This document shows positions 43,963 through 44,166 of a stretch of DNA of 44,166 nt, one piece after another. The stretch is from positions 1 to 44,166 of the forward strand of contig NZ_WOTO01000073.1 of NCBI RefSeq assembly GCF_010993775.1. The letters are read 5' to 3'. The notes beneath the pieces were generated by a model that was not told the origin of the DNA, ran no database searches, and was given only the letters and a program-made list of their open reading frames with translations. Source of the DNA: Fodinicola feengrottensis (GTDB lineage: Bacteria > Actinomycetota > Actinomycetes > Mycobacteriales > HKI-0501). Every line of letters starts with the position of its first letter. Position 1 is the first letter of the stretch. Position numbers and translations under genes: made by a program.

Positions 43963-44166
43963 AAACCGCCCAAGGGGTGCCATCGTCGGCCTAAGTCGCG
44001 GCGGCCATCAGGGCCGGCGCGGTCGTCGGGGGCGCGCCGCTGGCGGCGGCCAATAGGGACATCTGTGAGACACGGCGGGCCGTTCCGGTTGCCTCCAGTT
44101 CTCAGAGTCACACTTAGGCGACGATTCGCGCGTACGGGCGTAGCTTTTCGGTACGAGCGCTAGCTA

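Noticed and set aside
43963..44166. A gene in the last 200 bases
   Set aside because: The only open frame is a short minus-strand one overlapping phoU, with no ribosome site or family match.

Overview
The window is high-GC actinobacterial chromosome. The evidence is a SenX3-RegX3/PhoU phosphate-sensing locus, a BldN-type sigma factor with an RsbN-like anti-sigma factor, the tiny ribosomal protein bS22, a TipA-type MerR regulator, type VII (ESX/WXG100) proteins and GTG starts. The species cannot be fixed from sequence alone. No rRNA, tRNA or CRISPR array was seen.

Layout. 1-10.8 kb: an M1 aminopeptidase (-); a secreted metallophosphoesterase, a G1-type peptidase and a fulvocin C-related bacteriocin-like protein (+); a degenerate aldehyde dehydrogenase under a GAF-type regulator (-); and a cysteine-desulfurase-like protein (+). 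10.8-14.6 kb: a small type VII secretion-like module (WXG100 protein, 401-aa glycine-zipper protein, LpqN-like protein, EspG-like protein). 14.6-22 kb: GtrA, a TetR regulator divergent from an FAD monooxygenase that is split by an antisense group II intron, a MerR/TipAS regulator and a dehalogenase-like hydrolase. 22-44 kb: a block typical of actinobacterial core chromosome: glutaredoxin, acyl-CoA synthetase, BldN/RsbN, HAD-IB phosphatase, acyltransferase, epimerase, bS22, excisionase-type HTH, proline dehydrogenase and ProC, PadR-barstar, methyltransferase, CGNR protein, sugar isomerase, Ppx/GppA, M28 peptidase, then RegX3-SenX3 divergent from PhoU.

Three sequence-level patterns cut across the genes. 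First, the palindromic hexamer CGTACG occurs about 100 times by hand count, far above composition, in all reading frames, and is absent from the group II intron. Second, the gaps between genes carry a repeat family of roughly 180 bp with about 24-bp terminal inverted repeats around two C/G-rich hairpins, often next to a 19-bp palindrome (ACAATCGGATTCCGATTGT). Third, more than half of the conserved genes are broken by single-base frameshifts, many at G/C runs. This is most simply explained by indel errors in the assembly, so those genes are annotated here as whole genes with the shift position noted.

The best candidates for new biology are the dispersed hairpin/inverted-repeat element, the CGTACG iteration, the fulvocin-type precursor beside a G1 peptidase, an aldehyde dehydrogenase that has lost every hallmark catalytic residue, the compact ESX-like module, and the in-frame PadR-barstar fusion.
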